NCBI RefSeq assembly: GCF_004123905.1
Contig: NZ_MZXW01000024.1
Location: forward strand, 62,001 to 126,000
Length of the DNA stretch: 64,000 nt
Source of the DNA: Bradyrhizobium betae
Lineage (GTDB): Bacteria > Pseudomonadota > Alphaproteobacteria > Rhizobiales > Xanthobacteraceae
Direction of reading: 5' to 3'
The position numbers and the translations under genes were made by a program. The first letter of the stretch is position 1. Each line of letters opens with the position of its first letter. This document shows, piece by piece, positions 38,059 through 47,209 of the stretch. The notes beneath the pieces were generated by a model. It was not told where the DNA came from and did not search any database. It saw nothing but the letters and a program-made list of their open reading frames with translations.

Positions 38059-38543
38059 CAGGCCGCGCTCCCGGCCAGCCGGTTCAGCGCAGGACCGGTG
38101 ACGCGGCACAGCGTCCAGTCGTCCATCATCACGGCGCCGAGCGATTTGTAGAACGCGATCGACGGCGCGTTCCAGTCGAGCACCGCCCATTGCAGGCGCG
38201 ACCAGCCGTTGTCGACGCATTCCCTGGCGAGATAGACCAGCAGCGCCTTGCCGAGGCCCCTGCCCCGATGCGACGGCCGCACATACAAATCTTCGAGATA
38301 GATGCCGTGGCGGCCGCTGAAGGTGGAGAAATTCGCGAACCAGACCGCAAAGCCGACCGCCTCGCCGTCCCATTCGGCGATCGCACAATAGAGCTGCGGC
38401 CTCTCACCGAACAGCGCGTCTGCGATGTCAGCCTCGGTTGCCTCGACCTCGTGCGATAGCTTCTCGTACTCGGCAAGCTCTCGGACGAAGGAGAGAACGA
38501 GCCCGGCTTCGCCCGAGCGCACACGGCGGATGGTGAGCGACAT
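38058..38543 (-). CDS. GNAT family N-acetyltransferase
   Basis: This 161-residue protein has the acetyl-CoA loop RPSHRGRGLGKALL (residues ~88-101). The segment LYVRPSHRGRG and the start (MSLTIRRVRSGEAGLVLSFVRELAEYEKLSH) resemble spermidine/diamine acetyltransferase-like members (SSAT type), but the substrate is not decided. It is sandwiched between thyA (5 bases before) and folA (overlap), so it belongs to a folate/thymidylate operon. Confidence 0.88.
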   Translation of the reverse strand: MSLTIRRVRSGEAGLVLSFVRELAEYEKLSHEVEATEADIADALFGERPQLYCAIAEWDGEAVGFAVWFANFSTFSGRHGIYLEDLYVRPSHRGRGLGKALLVYLARECVDNGWSRLQWAVLDWNAPSIAFYKSLGAVMMDDWTLCRVTGPALNRLAGSAA

Positions 38544-38548
38544 CGGCG

Positions 38549-39343
38549 TCAGACCGCGACCGCCGCCTTGATGTGCGGATGCGGATCATAGCCAGCGAGC
38601 TCAAAGTCCTCGTAGCGGAAGGAGAAGATATCCTTCACCTCAGGATTGATCCGCATCACCGGCAACGCGCGCGGGGCGCGCGTCAATTGGAGCCGTGCCT
38701 GCTCCAGATGGTTGGAGTAGAGATGGGTGTCGCCGAGCGAGTGCACGAAATCGCCGGGCTTCAGGCCCGTGACCTGCGCGACCATCAGGGTAAGCAGCGC
38801 GTAGGAGGCGATGTTGAAGGGCACGCCGAGGAACACGTCGGCCGAGCGCTGATAGAGCTGGCACGATAATTTGCCGTTCGCGACATAGAACTGGAACAGC
38901 AGGTGGCAGGGCGGCAACGCCATCTTCTCGACGTCGGCCGGATTCCAGGCGGTAACGATCAGCCGGCGCGAATCCGGCGTGCGCTTGATCATGTCGACGA
39001 CATTGGCGATCTGGTCGATGCTGCGCCCGTCAGCCGTAGGCCAGGAGCGCCATTGATGGCCGTAGACCGGGCCGAGATCGCCATTGGCGTCGGCCCACTC
39101 GTCCCAGATGGTGACGCCGTTGTCCTTGAGGTACTTGATGTTGGTGTCGCCCTTCAGGAACCAGAGCAGCTCATGCACGATCGCCTTCAGCGGCAGCCGC
39201 TTGGTGGTCAGCATCGGGAAGCCGGCGGACAGATTGAAGCGCATCTGATGGCCGAACACCGACAGCGTGCCGGTGCCGGTCCGGTCGGTCTTCTCGGCGC
39301 CGTCTGAAAGAATCCGCTCGAGCAGGTCCTGATACTGGTGCAT
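38549..39343 (-). CDS. thyA: Thymidylate synthase
   Basis: This 264-residue ThyA-type enzyme methylates dUMP with methylene-tetrahydrofolate. Catalytic Cys lies in MALPPCHLLFQFYV (residue ~146); DRTGTGTLSVFGHQMRF, LHSLGDTHLYSNH-like and GYDPHPHIKAAVAV complete the fold. The length equals that of the E. coli enzyme. The start ATG 39343 (MHQYQDLL) was chosen by family N-terminus; the longer frame is unsupported. First gene of the thyA-GNAT-folA set. Confidence 0.97.
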   Translation of the reverse strand: MHQYQDLLERILSDGAEKTDRTGTGTLSVFGHQMRFNLSAGFPMLTTKRLPLKAIVHELLWFLKGDTNIKYLKDNGVTIWDEWADANGDLGPVYGHQWRSWPTADGRSIDQIANVVDMIKRTPDSRRLIVTAWNPADVEKMALPPCHLLFQFYVANGKLSCQLYQRSADVFLGVPFNIASYALLTLMVAQVTGLKPGDFVHSLGDTHLYSNHLEQARLQLTRAPRALPVMRINPEVKDIFSFRYEDFELAGYDPHPHIKAAVAV

Positions 39344-39514
39344 GTGCCAATGAGCCTTTGGGGAGGCGGCGAACTTAACGGCCGCCCCGGCGCTGCGACA
39401 GCGGCGATTCGCTGGGCGCACCGATTATACCCGGAAAAAGTGGGCGTCCCCGGCGCAAACGACAAGGAGCGGAACCTGCGTCCCGCCCCTCGCCTATCAG
39501 CTTGAAAATGCTAG

Positions 39515-40486
39515 TTAACTCGCCGGCTTGAGCACGGGGGACCACTTGGCGATTTCGCTCTTCACGAGGGCGGCGAGCGCCTCCGGCGTCCGGTCCTTGG
39601 GCGCAGGGATGACGCTGCCGAGCTCGAGCAGGCGCTTCTTCACGGTCTCGTCGTCGAGCGCCTTGATGGCAGCGGCGTTCAGGCTCGCAATGATCGCGGG
39701 CGAGGTTCCCTTCGGCGCGAACATCGCGTTCCAGGCCTGGGCCTGGAATGCCGGCAGGCCCGCTTCCGCCGTCGTCGGCACGTTCGGCAGCGACGGGTTG
39801 CGCTCCGGCGTTGCGATCGCATAGGCCTTGATGGTGCCGGCATTGATCTGCGGCACGGCGTTGACGATCTGGTCGCACATGTAATCGACCTGGCCCGCCA
39901 CCAGCGCGTTCATCGCAGGGCCGGTGCCGTTGAAGGGCACGCCGACCGGCTTGATGTCGAGGATGGAGTGCAGCAGTTCGCAGGAGACGTGCGAGACCGA
40001 GCCGATTCCGGCATGCGCCGCGTTCAGCTTCTCGGAATTCGCCTTCACATAAGCGACGAACTCCTTGAGGTCCTTCGGCGGAAAGTCCTTCCGCGCGAGG
40101 ATCAGGATCGGCGTGCCCGCGAGCAGCGCGATCGGCTCGAAATCTTTCTCCGGATGATAGGCGAGCTTCGGATAGAGCGGCACCGACGCAGCGTGTGTGC
40201 CCATATGCCCGGTGATGAGCGTATAGCCGTCATTGGTTGCGCGCGCGGCGCGCGTGGTCGCGGTGGTTCCGCCGGCGCCGACCACGTTCTCGATGATGAT
40301 GCTTTGCCCGAGCGTCTGCGCCATGTGCGAGGTGACGATGCGCGAGATCACGTCGGTCGGTCCGCCAGCCGCGAACGGCACGATCATGGTGATGCCGCGC
40401 GTCGGATAGGTCTGCGCCTCAGCCGGTGCGACAAAGGCGCACAGCGATGCAAGACATGCGCCCGCAAGCGCGCGAATGAAGGTCAT
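39515..40486 (-). CDS. tctC: Tripartite tricarboxylate transporter substrate-binding protein (Bug family)
   Basis: This 323-residue periplasmic receptor has a signal peptide (residues 1-24, cleavage near AEA-QT) and the Bug-family opening YPTRGITMIVPFAAGGPTDVISR with PFNGTGPAMNALVAGQVDYMCD. It captures a carboxylate for the TctAB membrane pair; the ligand is unknown. GGGAGATCG precedes ATG 40486. It follows tctA after a strong terminator, so its level can differ from that of the membrane subunits. Confidence 0.93.
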   Translation of the reverse strand: MTFIRALAGACLASLCAFVAPAEAQTYPTRGITMIVPFAAGGPTDVISRIVTSHMAQTLGQSIIIENVVGAGGTTATTRAARATNDGYTLITGHMGTHAASVPLYPKLAYHPEKDFEPIALLAGTPILILARKDFPPKDLKEFVAYVKANSEKLNAAHAGIGSVSHVSCELLHSILDIKPVGVPFNGTGPAMNALVAGQVDYMCDQIVNAVPQINAGTIKAYAIATPERNPSLPNVPTTAEAGLPAFQAQAWNAMFAPKGTSPAIIASLNAAAIKALDDETVKKRLLELGSVIPAPKDRTPEALAALVKSEIAKWSPVLKPAS

Positions 40487-40507
40487 CTCGATCTCCCGGA
40501 CACAAAC

Positions 40508-40537
40508 AAAAATGCCGGCCACAAGGGCCGGCATTTT
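40508..40537 (-). terminator. Strong intrinsic terminator between tctA and tctC
   Basis: AAAATGCCGGCC (40509-40520) pairs with GGCCGGCATTTT (40526-40537) around a 5-base loop. On the minus strand the hairpin is followed by TTTTTGTTTG, a proper U-run. Read in the direction of the operon it lies 90 bases after the tctA stop and 22 bases before the tctC start codon, so partial read-through would set the ratio between receptor and channel. Confidence 0.9.
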
Positions 40538-40625
40538 CATTTCACGAAGGCGTCACACAAGTCGATTCGACTTCCGAATGCGGCGCGCGGACGCAGGGCG
40601 CCGCGACGACGCAGGCGCGCCGCCC

Positions 40626-42140
40626 TCAGTTCTCCGACTCGGTGAACACCTCGTCGCGCTTGGCGCGCAACATGGGCAGCAGCGTGAGCGTCAGCAGGAA
40701 GGCCGCGATCGCGAGCAGCACCGCCGACAGCGGACGCGTCAGGAACACACTCCAGTCGCCGCGCGAGATCAGCAGCGCACGGCGCAGGTTCTCTTCCATC
40801 AACGGTCCGAGCACCATGCCGAGCAACAGCGGCGCCGGCTCGAAATCGTGCTTGATCAACCAGTAACCGACCAGACCGAACACGCCTGCGAGGATGACGT
40901 CGACCGGCGCGTTGTTCACCGAGTAGATGCCGATCGCGCAGAAGATCACGATCGAGGGGAACATCAGCCGATACGGCACGCGCAGCAGGCGGACCCAGAT
41001 TCCGACCAGCGGCAGATTGATGATGATCAACATCAGATTGCCGATCCACATCGAGGCGATCATGCCCCAGACGAGGTCGGGCTGCTTCTGCATCACCTGC
41101 GGACCCGGCACGATGCCGTGAATGGTCATCGCACCCACCATCAGCGCCATCACCGCGTTCGGCGGGATGCCGAGCGTCAGCAACGGGATGAAGGAGGTCT
41201 GTGCCGCGGCGTTGTTGGCGCTTTCCGGCGCCGCCACGCCCTCAATCGCACCGCGGCCGAACCGCGACGGGTTCTTGGCGAGCTTCTTCTCGAGCGTATA
41301 GGCCGCGAACGACGCGATCACCGCGCCGCCGCCGGGCAGAATGCCGAGGATCGAGCCGAGCACGGTGCCGCGCAGGATCGCGGGCGTCGAGTCGATCAGA
41401 TCCTTTTTGGTCGGCATCAGACCGGTGATCTTCTGTTGCACGAGGTCGCGGTTCATCTCGGCGCCGGCATCGAGATTGCGGATGATCTCGGCAAACCCGA
41501 ACACGCCCATCGCCACCGTCGCAAAGCCGAGGCCGTCGGCGAGCTCCGGAATGTTGAAGGCCATGCGCGAGGCGCCGGTCTCGATATCAGAGCCGACCAT
41601 CGACAACAGCAAGCCGAACACGATCATCGCGATCGCCTTCAGCACCGAGCCCTTGGCCAGCACGACCGCGAAGATCAGGCCGAGCACCATCAGCGAGAAA
41701 TACTCGGCCGGACCGAACGCCAGAGCCAGCTTGGTCAGCGGAGCACCGAGCACGGCGATGAGCACGGTCGCAACGCAGCCGGCGAAGAACGAGCCGATCG
41801 CGGCGATTGCCAGCGCCGGACCGGCGCGGCCCTGCTTGGCCATCTGGTGACCGTCGATGGCGGTGACGACCGATGTTGCCTCACCTGGAATATTGACCAG
41901 GATCGACGTCGTCGAGCCGCCATACTGGGCGCCGTAATAGATGCCGGCGAGCATGATCAGCGCGCCGACCGGCGGCAGGCCGAAGGTGATCGGCAGCAGC
42001 ATCGCGACGGTCGCGATGGTGCCGATGCCCGGGAGAACGCCGACCAGCGTGCCGACCAGGGCGCCGATCAGGCACATCAGAAGGTTGATCGGAGAAAGCG
42101 CGACGGCAAAACCGTGAGCGAGGTTGGCAAAGATATCCAT
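40626..42140 (-). CDS. tctA: Tripartite tricarboxylate transporter large membrane protein TctA
   Basis: This 504-residue protein has about 11-12 membrane helices. Family sequence VGVLPGIGTIATVAMLLPITFGLPPVGALIMLAGIYYGAQYGGSTTSIL sits at residues 32-80. The Gly-rich second repeat GILPGGGAVIASFAAYTLEKKL is near 275. It is the ion-coupled channel subunit of the TTT system, with tctB upstream (7 bases) and tctC downstream. Confidence 0.95.
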   Translation of the reverse strand: MDIFANLAHGFAVALSPINLLMCLIGALVGTLVGVLPGIGTIATVAMLLPITFGLPPVGALIMLAGIYYGAQYGGSTTSILVNIPGEATSVVTAIDGHQMAKQGRAGPALAIAAIGSFFAGCVATVLIAVLGAPLTKLALAFGPAEYFSLMVLGLIFAVVLAKGSVLKAIAMIVFGLLLSMVGSDIETGASRMAFNIPELADGLGFATVAMGVFGFAEIIRNLDAGAEMNRDLVQQKITGLMPTKKDLIDSTPAILRGTVLGSILGILPGGGAVIASFAAYTLEKKLAKNPSRFGRGAIEGVAAPESANNAAAQTSFIPLLTLGIPPNAVMALMVGAMTIHGIVPGPQVMQKQPDLVWGMIASMWIGNLMLIIINLPLVGIWVRLLRVPYRLMFPSIVIFCAIGIYSVNNAPVDVILAGVFGLVGYWLIKHDFEPAPLLLGMVLGPLMEENLRRALLISRGDWSVFLTRPLSAVLLAIAAFLLTLTLLPMLRAKRDEVFTESEN

Positions 42141-42147
42141 TACAGCC

Positions 42148-42909
42148 TCACTGGACCAGGAAGCGCGGGAACATCGGCATCGGCAGCCCGAGCACGTAGG
42201 GGAATAAAAGTGCGCAGCCGGCGGTCAGACAGGCGCCGACGATGATCGTTTCGACCCAGCGCGTCTCATGCGTGCCCAGCGCCGCAATCAGGAAGCTCGC
42301 GAACGCTGAAACCACGACCCCGAGCGGACGGATCGCCAGGGCGAAGAAGACGATCGAGGCCATCACGAACATCGGCCCGCGCCAGGAATAATGCGCCATC
42401 GCCGGTCCGTCGGCCAACAGTCCCGTCAATGCGATGCCAGCACCAAGCGCGACGAGGAGCCCACCGAACATCCGCGGCGCGGTGCCCGCGCCAAAGGAGA
42501 AGCCGCGCATCCCCTGCAAATCGCTGGAGGCCCACAGCGCGAACAGGGCGAGCGCCATCAGAACGATCCCGCCGACATAGTCCTGTGCCGATCTGATCGT
42601 CATGAAGAACGTGAGGATCGCCACCGCAAAGATCGGGTAGGAATAGATCAGCGCCAGCAACACATCGGATGACGCCTTCTTGGTGTCACCGCTGGCCGCG
42701 CCGATCAACACCGCGGGCGCGCCGCCGAACAGCGCGGTGGCATGGCTGATCAGGACCGTGGCCGGGCCGCGGCCGGCGCCCCAGCCAAAAATCGTCCCGA
42801 TTGACCAGATGAATTCGAAAATCTGCGGCGCAATCGCCAGCAGGCAAAAGCCGATCGCCACCGATGTGTTTCGGGTAGCTGTCGCTGAGTGGCCCATCGT
42901 TTCGGCCAT
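42148..42909 (-). CDS. tctB: Tripartite tricarboxylate transporter TctB-family small membrane protein
   Basis: This 253-residue membrane protein is longer than the usual TctB (~150 residues). The C-terminal half (from about residue 105, DYVGGIVLMALALFALWASSDLQG) carries the TctB four-helix region, and the first 100 residues add an extra hydrophobic N-terminal part of unclear origin. GGAGGAG precedes ATG 42909. It is the first gene of tctB-tctA-tctC. Confidence 0.88.
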   Translation of the reverse strand: MAETMGHSATATRNTSVAIGFCLLAIAPQIFEFIWSIGTIFGWGAGRGPATVLISHATALFGGAPAVLIGAASGDTKKASSDVLLALIYSYPIFAVAILTFFMTIRSAQDYVGGIVLMALALFALWASSDLQGMRGFSFGAGTAPRMFGGLLVALGAGIALTGLLADGPAMAHYSWRGPMFVMASIVFFALAIRPLGVVVSAFASFLIAALGTHETRWVETIIVGACLTAGCALLFPYVLGLPMPMFPRFLVQ

Positions 42910-43002
42910 GCATGTCTCCTCCGCGACCCGTAAGTCACGAGCACTGTTGTTCTATCGGCTGGAAAACGATCCCCCGCCCGGACCACTGCCTAGCGATTTT
43001 CA

Positions 43003-43533
43003 TCACACAATGCCAGCAAAACCAAACAGGCCTCCTGCGAGCAGAAGCCATAGCGGATTGATGCGCGAGACGGAGGCGACCACTGCAACCACCGCGGTCA
43101 GAAGCAGTGCAGCAATGGTGCGGTCGGTGGACTGGGCCAGGATCAGGGCGCTGGCTGCCATCAATCCAATCGAGAGCGGAACCAGTGCAGCCTGAATCAG
43201 GGCGGGCCAGCGCGATTGGCTGGGCCGGCTCAGGAGACGGCTGACATAATAGGCAAGCAGCGCCGTCGGCAGGCACATCGCCAGCGTTGCCGCCAGCGCG
43301 CCGGGGATGCCGGCGACGGCATAGCCGATTAACGTGACGATAAGCACGTTCGGACCTGGCGAGAGCTGCGCGATCGCATAGGCGTCGGCGAACTGCTTCT
43401 CGGTCATCCAGTGATGCACATCGACCGCGATACGATGCATCTCCGGCACCGCCGCCGCGGCGCCGCCGACGGCGAACAGCGACATTAGACCAAAGGTGGA
43501 GACTAGCGCCCAGATCGGGTTTTCGCTGTTCAT
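43003..43533 (-). CDS. Short-chain chromate transporter (CHR half-protein) B
   Basis: This 176-residue protein holds one CHR domain with about six helices, and the family signature LSPGPNVLIVTLIGY near residues 57-71. In the bidomain family, two CHR halves are fused; here they are separate genes with an ATGA overlap, and they may pair in the membrane. Whether it exports chromate or another anion such as sulfate is unknown. Confidence 0.88.
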   Translation of the reverse strand: MNSENPIWALVSTFGLMSLFAVGGAAAAVPEMHRIAVDVHHWMTEKQFADAYAIAQLSPGPNVLIVTLIGYAVAGIPGALAATLAMCLPTALLAYYVSRLLSRPSQSRWPALIQAALVPLSIGLMAASALILAQSTDRTIAALLLTAVVAVVASVSRINPLWLLLAGGLFGFAGIV

Positions 43534-44135
43534 GCTGCTACCTTCCGCCGCATCAAATAGGTGACGCCGATGCTGACGGGGATCGCGACCAGCAGTACCT
43601 CCTGGAGCGGCAGGCGGACGACACCGATGGCCACGAAGACGCCGAGCATCAGGACGATCACGACGACGTCCATGCGCTTGAGCAGCGGCGTCATCATCCG
43701 GAAAACGACCGCGATCAAGAGGCCGACCGCGGCGCAGGAGATGCCTGCGAGAATACGACGCAGCACCTCCACGTCGCCGTAGCGGGCGTAGATGATCGCG
43801 AGCACCGTCATGATCAGCGTCGGCGGCAGCAACAGCCCGGTGAAGGCGGCAACCCCGCCCGCGATCCCCCGCAGCCGCGAGCCGAACACCATCGACAGGT
43901 TGAGGATGTTGGGTCCGGGCAGGAAATGGCAGAGCGCGAAGGTCTCGTTGAACTCGTCCGCCGTCATCCAGCGGTGCTGATCGACGATGGCGTGCCGGGC
44001 AAATACCAGAACCCCGCCGAAGCCGGCCAGCGACATCCGGGCGAAAGCCAGGAACAGCGCGAGCAGGCCGGGCGGTGGGGCGCGGGCGGCGAGGATATCC
44101 GGCTCTTGAGCGGCCGGTGCTGAATCCGGGGACAT
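43530..44135 (-). CDS. Short-chain chromate transporter (CHR half-protein) A
   Basis: This 201-residue protein has a polar N-terminal tail (MSPDSAPAAQEPDIL) followed by a CHR domain with the signature HFLPGPNILNLSMVFGSRL near residues 70-88. It is the upstream partner of the overlapping second CHR gene. The two together equal the length of a full-size bidomain ChrA. Its start faces the ssrA gene across about 130 bases. Confidence 0.88.
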   Translation of the reverse strand: MSPDSAPAAQEPDILAARAPPPGLLALFLAFARMSLAGFGGVLVFARHAIVDQHRWMTADEFNETFALCHFLPGPNILNLSMVFGSRLRGIAGGVAAFTGLLLPPTLIMTVLAIIYARYGDVEVLRRILAGISCAAVGLLIAVVFRMMTPLLKRMDVVVIVLMLGVFVAIGVVRLPLQEVLLVAIPVSIGVTYLMRRKVAA

Positions 44136-44264
44136 GTCAGGAGCTTAGAACGCTGGTCCCGCCGCGGCCAAGATCGGACCTGTGGCCATCCGGAACCTAT
44201 CCAAAGGGAACCGCAGGCCTCCGCTCGAAACCTCTGTTTTTTGAAACCTTTGCCCCCTATATTG

Positions 44265-44596
44265 GGGGTGCCGGTTCGCTGGCTATGGAAATAAACGGTC
44301 GTCGCAATAAACCATTCGGACCCGGGGGCGGTACCCGGCGCCTCCACCAAAGCCCACTTGCGGGCTAGCCCAAGAAGCGGGTTTTGGCGGGGGCGAAATA
44401 GGATCGACGAGGGCGTAAAGGGCGAACTTTTTCCCGGTATTGTTCCGCCGTTATCGGGCTATGCAATAGTTGCCAACGACAACTTTGCTCCGGTTGCTCA
44501 GGCTGCGTAACGCAGTTTGAAAGACCATTCTGAAGTCCTAACGGGTTAAGCTCCGTTAGGCGGGGTTCGGAGGCACCTGGCAACAGAAGCCTCCAC
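44265..44596 (+). ncRNA. ssrA: tmRNA, circularly permuted two-piece form
   Basis: The order is permuted as in alphaproteobacteria. The acceptor piece comes first and ends with an encoded CGCCTCC plus ACCA (44339-44349). After a loop, the coding piece begins GGGGGCGAAATAGGATCGAC at 44389-44408, whose first seven bases pair with CGCCTCC to form the acceptor stem. The tag reading frame at 44472-44510 encodes ANDNFAPVAQAA and a TAA stop. A stem CCTAACGG/CCGTTAGG near 44537-44560 fits a pseudoknot. The outer ends (44265, 44596) are estimates. Trans-translation frees stalled ribosomes and marks the product for ClpXP. Confidence 0.95.
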
Positions 44597-44714
44597 TTAC
44601 CTTTGATTTCCTTCCCGGCGGGGACTCCTGCTGACCCGTCAGGCGCGGTACTATTGCGGCTTGGCGAGTCGGGCCGGCAGGGCCCAACTCCTGGAATCCG
44701 ACAGGACCACGATA

Positions 44715-45230
44715 GTGACCGATCATATCCGATACGATGTGCTGGCCCGCGACGCGCTGCGCGGCGTGCTGCGGAAGGTGCTGACCGATGCCGCGTCCCA
44801 TGGACTGCCGGGCGAGCATCATTTCTTCATCACCTTCGTGTCGAAGGCCGACGGCGTGAAGATCTCGTCGCGGCTGCTGGCGCAATACCCGGAAGAGATG
44901 ACGATCATCCTCCAGCACCAGTTCTGGGACCTGACCGTGCTCGAGGATCGTTTCGAGGTCGGCCTGTCCTTCGGCGGCATTCCGGAGCGGCTGATCGTGC
45001 CGTTCAGCGCCATCAAGAGCTTCCTCGATCCGTCCGTGAAATTCGGCCTCCAGTTTGACACCTCCGATGTCGCCGAGGTCGCGCCGGAGACGCTGCCGGC
45101 CGCTCCCGCGCCGTCGGCCATCGCGGTGCCCGCACCCGTCACTGAAGCGGCTGAAAGCGCCGACGAGCCGACCGCACCGAACCAGGGCGGCGCCGAAGTC
45201 GTGCGGCTCGATCGTTTCCGCAAGAAATGA
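44715..45230 (+). CDS. sspB: SspB, ClpXP adaptor for ssrA-tagged proteins
   Basis: This 171-residue alphaproteobacterial SspB delivers ssrA-tagged proteins to ClpXP. The N-terminal domain (VTDHIRYDVLARDALRGVLRKVLTDAASHGLPGEHHFFITF, residues 1-41 and on to about 125) holds the tag-binding fold. A flexible Ala/Pro-rich linker follows, then a conserved C-terminal basic segment (EVVRLDRFRKK), the presumed ClpX-docking tail. The start is GTG 44715 with AGGA nine bases upstream. It lies directly after ssrA, its substrate tag source. Confidence 0.95.
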   Translation: MTDHIRYDVLARDALRGVLRKVLTDAASHGLPGEHHFFITFVSKADGVKISSRLLAQYPEEMTIILQHQFWDLTVLEDRFEVGLSFGGIPERLIVPFSAIKSFLDPSVKFGLQFDTSDVAEVAPETLPAAPAPSAIAVPAPVTEAAESADEPTAPNQGGAEVVRLDRFRKK

Positions 45231-45331
45231 TCTAGGTTGGGCGCGAAGCGGTCGCGCCCGGCCAAACTCCCTATATAGAAGAGCACATGACAGGGCCGCG
45301 CGGCATTTCGTGCGGCAGAATGGATGTGCTC

Positions 45332-46753
45332 ATGGCCAAAGCTGCCCGCTCGACGACCACCCACCCCGCTACCCGCATCGAGACCGACAGTTTCGGTCCG
45401 ATCGAGGTCCCCGCCGATCGCTATTGGGGCGCGCAGACCGAACGCTCGCGCCAGAATTTCCGCATCGGCATCGACCGCATGCCGATCTCGCTCGTACATG
45501 CGCTGGGGATCGTCAAGCTCGCGGCCGCGCAGTCCAACCTCGAGCTCGGCCTGCTCGACCAGCGCCGCGCCAATGCGATCATCCGCGCCGCGCGCGAGGT
45601 GATCGAGGGCAAGCTCGACGACCATTTCCCGCTGGTGGTGTGGCAGACCGGTTCGGGCACACAGAGCAACATGAACCTCAACGAGGTCATCGCCAACCGC
45701 GCCAATGAGCTGCTCGGCGGCGAGCTCGGCGCCAAGAAGCCGGTGCATCCGAACGACCACGTCAACATGAGCCAGTCGTCGAACGACTCGTTCCCCACCG
45801 CAATGCATATCGCGGCCGCAAGCCGCATCAATGCCGATCTCGTCCCTGCGCTTGGCGAGATGCTCCGCGCGCTGCGCAAGAAGGAGAAGGAGTTCGCCAA
45901 GATCGTGAAGATCGGCCGCACCCACACGCAGGACGCAACGCCGCTGACACTCGGCCAGGAATTTTCCGGCTATGCCGCGCAGGTCGAAAGCGGCATCGCC
46001 CGGCTGAAGGTCGCAGTGAAGGATCTCTATCCGCTGGCGCAGGGCGGCACCGCTGTCGGCACCGGCCTCAACTCCAAGCCGCGCTTTGCAAAACTGTTCG
46101 CAAAGCACGCTGCCGGGATCACGAAACTCCCCTTCACCAGCGCCGCCAACAAATTCGAGGCGCTGGCCTCGAACGACGCCTATGTGCTGGTGCACGGCGC
46201 CATCAATTCGGTCGCGACAGGCCTGTTCAAGATCGCCAACGACATCCGCCTGCTCGGATCGGGCCCGCGCTCGGGCCTTGGCGAGCTGGTCCTGCCGGAG
46301 AACGAGCCGGGCTCGTCGATCATGCCGGGCAAGGTCAATCCGACCCAGTGCGAGGCGATGACGATGGTGTGCTGCCAGGTGTTCGGCAATCACACCGCCA
46401 TCACGGTCGCCGGCAGCCAGGGCCATTTCGAGCTCAACGTCTACAAGCCCGTGCTGGCCTACAACATGCTGCACTCGATCCGCCTGATGGCGGACGCCGC
46501 GCGCTCCTTCACCGAACATTGCGTCAGCGGCATCCATGCCGACGAGAAGCGCATCAAGGAGCTGATGCAGCGCTCACTGATGCTGGTAACGGCGCTGGCA
46601 CCGAAGATCGGCTACGACAACGCCGCCAAGGTGGCCAAGACGGCGCATGCTAACGGCACCACGCTGAAGGAGGAGGCGCTGCGGCTCGGCTTCGTCTCGG
46701 CGGACGAGTTCGACCGCCTGGTCCGCCCCGAGAAGATGACAAAGCCGGGGTAA
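45332..46753 (+). CDS. fumC: Class II fumarate hydratase
   Basis: This 473-residue enzyme of the TCA cycle converts fumarate to malate without an iron-sulfur cluster. Family signature GSSIMPGKVNPTQCE is at about residues 328-342, preceded by SSNDSFPTAMH and GRTHTQDATPLTLGQEFSG. ATG 45332 (MAKAARSTTT) was chosen because relatives start there; ATGs at 45287 and 45320 are in frame. It follows sspB by 100 bases in the same direction. Confidence 0.96.
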   Translation: MAKAARSTTTHPATRIETDSFGPIEVPADRYWGAQTERSRQNFRIGIDRMPISLVHALGIVKLAAAQSNLELGLLDQRRANAIIRAAREVIEGKLDDHFPLVVWQTGSGTQSNMNLNEVIANRANELLGGELGAKKPVHPNDHVNMSQSSNDSFPTAMHIAAASRINADLVPALGEMLRALRKKEKEFAKIVKIGRTHTQDATPLTLGQEFSGYAAQVESGIARLKVAVKDLYPLAQGGTAVGTGLNSKPRFAKLFAKHAAGITKLPFTSAANKFEALASNDAYVLVHGAINSVATGLFKIANDIRLLGSGPRSGLGELVLPENEPGSSIMPGKVNPTQCEAMTMVCCQVFGNHTAITVAGSQGHFELNVYKPVLAYNMLHSIRLMADAARSFTEHCVSGIHADEKRIKELMQRSLMLVTALAPKIGYDNAAKVAKTAHANGTTLKEEALRLGFVSADEFDRLVRPEKMTKPG

Positions 46754-47020
46754 TTCCGAATTCCGATAGCCATCCGTAATGATACGGCTCAGAAAAATGA
46801 GGCTTTGAGAGCAGGATTTGATTACCGTCAATGTTGCGGCGAGGCGGCGTGCTACGCAAGGCCTCTCCGCCCTTGACAGGGCTAATTCATCGTTTGATGG
46901 CCCAAGCGGCCGATTGACGAGGACGAGCGAATGGCAATCAAGTCTTGTCGGGCGCAGCGTGGCGCCCGGTTTCTGAATGTTTCATCCTGCCTGAGGAGGA
47001 TCGGATGATGGAGACGCGGC

Positions 47021-47209
47021 ATGGGGAACGTCATCAACCTGAATCGTTTCAGGAAGCGCGCCGAGCGGCAAGCCTCGGCGAAGCAGGCGGACGCCAACCG
47101 AACGAAGTTCGGCCGCACGAAGGCGGAACGGTCGGCGGAGGAGACGCGCGCGGACAAGGCGAAGGCGCACCTGGACCAGCACCAGATCGATCACGAGGAT
47201 CAGTCATGA
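47021..47209 (+). CDS. DUF4169 family small basic protein
   Basis: This 62-residue, highly charged protein starts MGNVINLNRFRKRAERQ and continues as a helix-prone, Lys/Arg/Ala/Glu-rich chain. The N-terminal NxNRFRKR motif is the DUF4169 mark. It ends in an ATGA overlap with the ribbon-helix-helix gene, so the two are translated together. The pair often follows fumC in Bradyrhizobium and allies, which suggests a linked but unknown role. The 267-base gap before it (46754-47020) holds no gene. Confidence 0.8.
   Translation: MGNVINLNRFRKRAERQASAKQADANRTKFGRTKAERSAEETRADKAKAHLDQHQIDHEDQS

Noticed and set aside
40476..42245. Rightward 589-codon open frame opposite tctA
   Set aside because: Antisense shadow; highly repetitive Arg/His/Asp/Gln composition.
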